NCBI RefSeq assembly: GCF_011764425.1
Contig: NZ_BLPF01000002.1
Location: forward strand, 1 to 64,000
Reading direction: 5' to 3'
Length of the DNA: 64,000 nucleotides
DNA from: Phytohabitans houttuyneae
Lineage (GTDB): Bacteria > Actinomycetota > Actinomycetes > Mycobacteriales > Micromonosporaceae
Positions 63,401 to 64,000 of the stretch are shown in pieces; within the stretch, counting starts at the first letter, position 1; each line of letters starts with the position of its first letter. Both the position numbers and the translations under genes were made by a program. The notes beneath the pieces are model-generated. The model was not told where the DNA came from. It was given only the letters and a program-made list of their open reading frames with translations, and did no database searches.

Positions 63401-64000
63401 CGCTGGTCCAGGACTGGCTGTCGCGTCCCGCCTTCGCCGCCGCACGCCTGGCCCTCGTCACCCGTGGCGCCGTCACGGTAAGCGGTGACGCGACCACCGA
63501 TCCCGCGGCGGCGGCGGCTTGGGGCCTCGTGCGCAGCGCACAGACCGAAAACCCCGGCCGGCTGCTGCTCGTCGACCTCGACCCGGCCACCGGGGAGCCC
63601 GACGCCCTGACCGCCGCGGTCACCGCCGCACTCGCCGAAGACGAACCGCAGGTGGCGGTCCGGGGCGGCACCGTGCTCGCCGGCCGGCTGGCACCGGCGA
63701 CCGAGCCGGGGCTGCGCGGGCTCGGTACCGAGGGGTGGCGGCTGGACACCGGTGTGATGTCCACTGTCGACGGCGTGATGGCGATCCCGGCGCCGGGAGC
63801 CTGGGCACCGCTGGCGCCCGGCGAGGTTCGCGTCGAGGTGCACGCCTGCGGCGTGAACTTCCGGGACGTCGTGGTCTGCCTCGGCCTGGTGGAAGGGCAG
63901 GCCGGGATAGGCGGCGAGGCGGCCGGTGTGGTGCTCGACGTGGGCGCCGACGTCACGCACCTGGCGCCCGGCGACCGGGTCATGGGAGTCTTCGCGGGCG
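54493..64000 (+). CDS. modular type I PKS gene C: modules 5 and 6, 3' end beyond the window (three apparent frameshifts)
   Basis: At least 3170 residues after restoring three single bases. ATG 54493 has GGGAG eight bases upstream and begins a docking coil ('[22 protein letters not shown]') like that of gene B. Apparent deletions: near 55436 (expected 'NGPSQRR', read 'NGPPSAA'), near 55486 in a C run (expected '[13 protein letters not shown]'), and in the G4 run at 56419-56422, where the near-identical copy at 61517 has G5. After the third, the original frame returns and stays open to 64000. Domains: KS-AT-DH-KR-ACP and KS-AT-DH-ER (cut off). The shifts remove no conserved residues, so the gene is probably intact in the organism. 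Confidence 0.9.
56162..57171 (+). repeat. 1.01-kb near-identical AT repeat, copy in module 5
   Basis: Matches 61261-62271 with one substitution (C/T near 57050) and one G missing in the run at 56419-56422. It covers the AT core to the end of the post-AT linker ('PFQHQRYWL'). Confidence 0.95.
57613..57824 (+). repeat. 212-base identical DH segment, copy in module 5
   Basis: Identical to 62716-62927. Encodes the second half of the DH from '[10 protein letters not shown]' to '[11 protein letters not shown]', containing the catalytic Asp. Confidence 0.9.
61261..62271 (+). repeat. 1.01-kb near-identical AT repeat, copy in module 6
   Basis: Partner of 56162-57171, 5.1 kb downstream in direct orientation. 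Identity stops abruptly at both ends, as after recent gene conversion or duplication. Confidence 0.95.
62716..62927 (+). repeat. 212-base identical DH segment, copy in module 6
   Basis: Partner of 57613-57824. The sequence between it and the AT repeat differs between the modules, so the two identical tracts arose or were kept separately. Confidence 0.9.

Larger units (their letters stand above)
59695..64000 (+). other. module 6 (partial): KS-AT(methylmalonyl)-DH-ER...
   Basis: KS 'DTACSSS', AT nearly identical to that of module 5 ('VDYASH'), DH '[10 protein letters not shown]' and 'HPALLDA'. ER begins about 63720 and is cut off at 64000. At the stereo-control position it has Val (codon 63889, 'LGLVEG') rather than Tyr, predicting a 2R methyl centre. 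Confidence 0.87.

Overview
High-GC actinomycete DNA. The G/C-ending codons, secreted cellulose-binding protein, DUF5937/ArsR regulator and 6-methylsalicylate synthase plus halogenase cassette suggest a filamentous actinomycete. Micromonosporaceae is my best guess, but it is not proven by sequence alone. The window is the left part of a large biosynthetic gene cluster with its flank. The modular polyketide synthase (PKS) genes run off the right edge.

Left flank (1 to about 7.5 kb): the 5' end of a P-loop transcriptional regulator, a secreted three-repeat protein with a strong terminator, a DUF1761 membrane protein, a divergent MFS exporter / ArsR regulator pair, and a minus-strand run of small genes (short-chain dehydrogenase, orphan CBM2 protein, coiled-coil protein, tiny ORF, membrane-anchored protein). 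These look like ordinary chromosomal genes. The secreted lipase at 7777-8715 sits at the cluster border.

Aromatic acyl block (8.7-18.8 kb and 24.1-28.3 kb): an iterative type I PKS with the 6-methylsalicylate synthase order KS-AT-DH-KR-ACP, three KASIII-like acyltransferases of the DpsC/CerJ/ChlB3 type (one lacking both the active-site Cys and His), two FAD halogenases each paired with its own stand-alone ACP, a SAM methyltransferase and an alpha/beta hydrolase. By analogy with the chlorothricin chlB genes, this block should make a 6-methylsalicyl unit, move it onto carrier proteins, chlorinate it and attach it to the final scaffold. Two halogenase/ACP pairs are more than that paradigm needs.

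Export and regulation (18.9-22.3 kb): an ABC exporter of the polyketide-antibiotic type, a TetR repressor with a candidate operator, and a divergent M28-peptidase-like gene with altered metal ligands. At least four cluster promoters, probably five, carry TTAG-type heptamers 11 bp apart, resembling the direct repeats bound by SARP activators. No SARP gene lies in the window.

Modular PKS (28.45-64 kb): three collinear plus-strand genes with matching docking ends. Gene A has a KSQ loading module (acetate starter), module 1 (malonyl, DH-KR) and module 2 (DH-ER-KR, unusual AT). Gene B has modules 3 (methylmalonyl, DH-KR) and 4 (malonyl, DH-ER-KR). Gene C has modules 5 (methylmalonyl, DH-KR) and 6 (methylmalonyl, DH-ER..., cut off). 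Every visible module dehydrates, and enoyl and fully reduced steps alternate, so the first half of the chain should be an oxygen-poor methyl-branched alkene. No thioesterase, sugar or release genes are visible; they should lie beyond 64 kb.

Five apparent single-base deletions, at least four of them next to short G or C runs, break otherwise intact genes (one in gene A, three in gene C, one at the start of the M28-like gene). They are most easily read as assembly errors, and I annotate the genes as intact.
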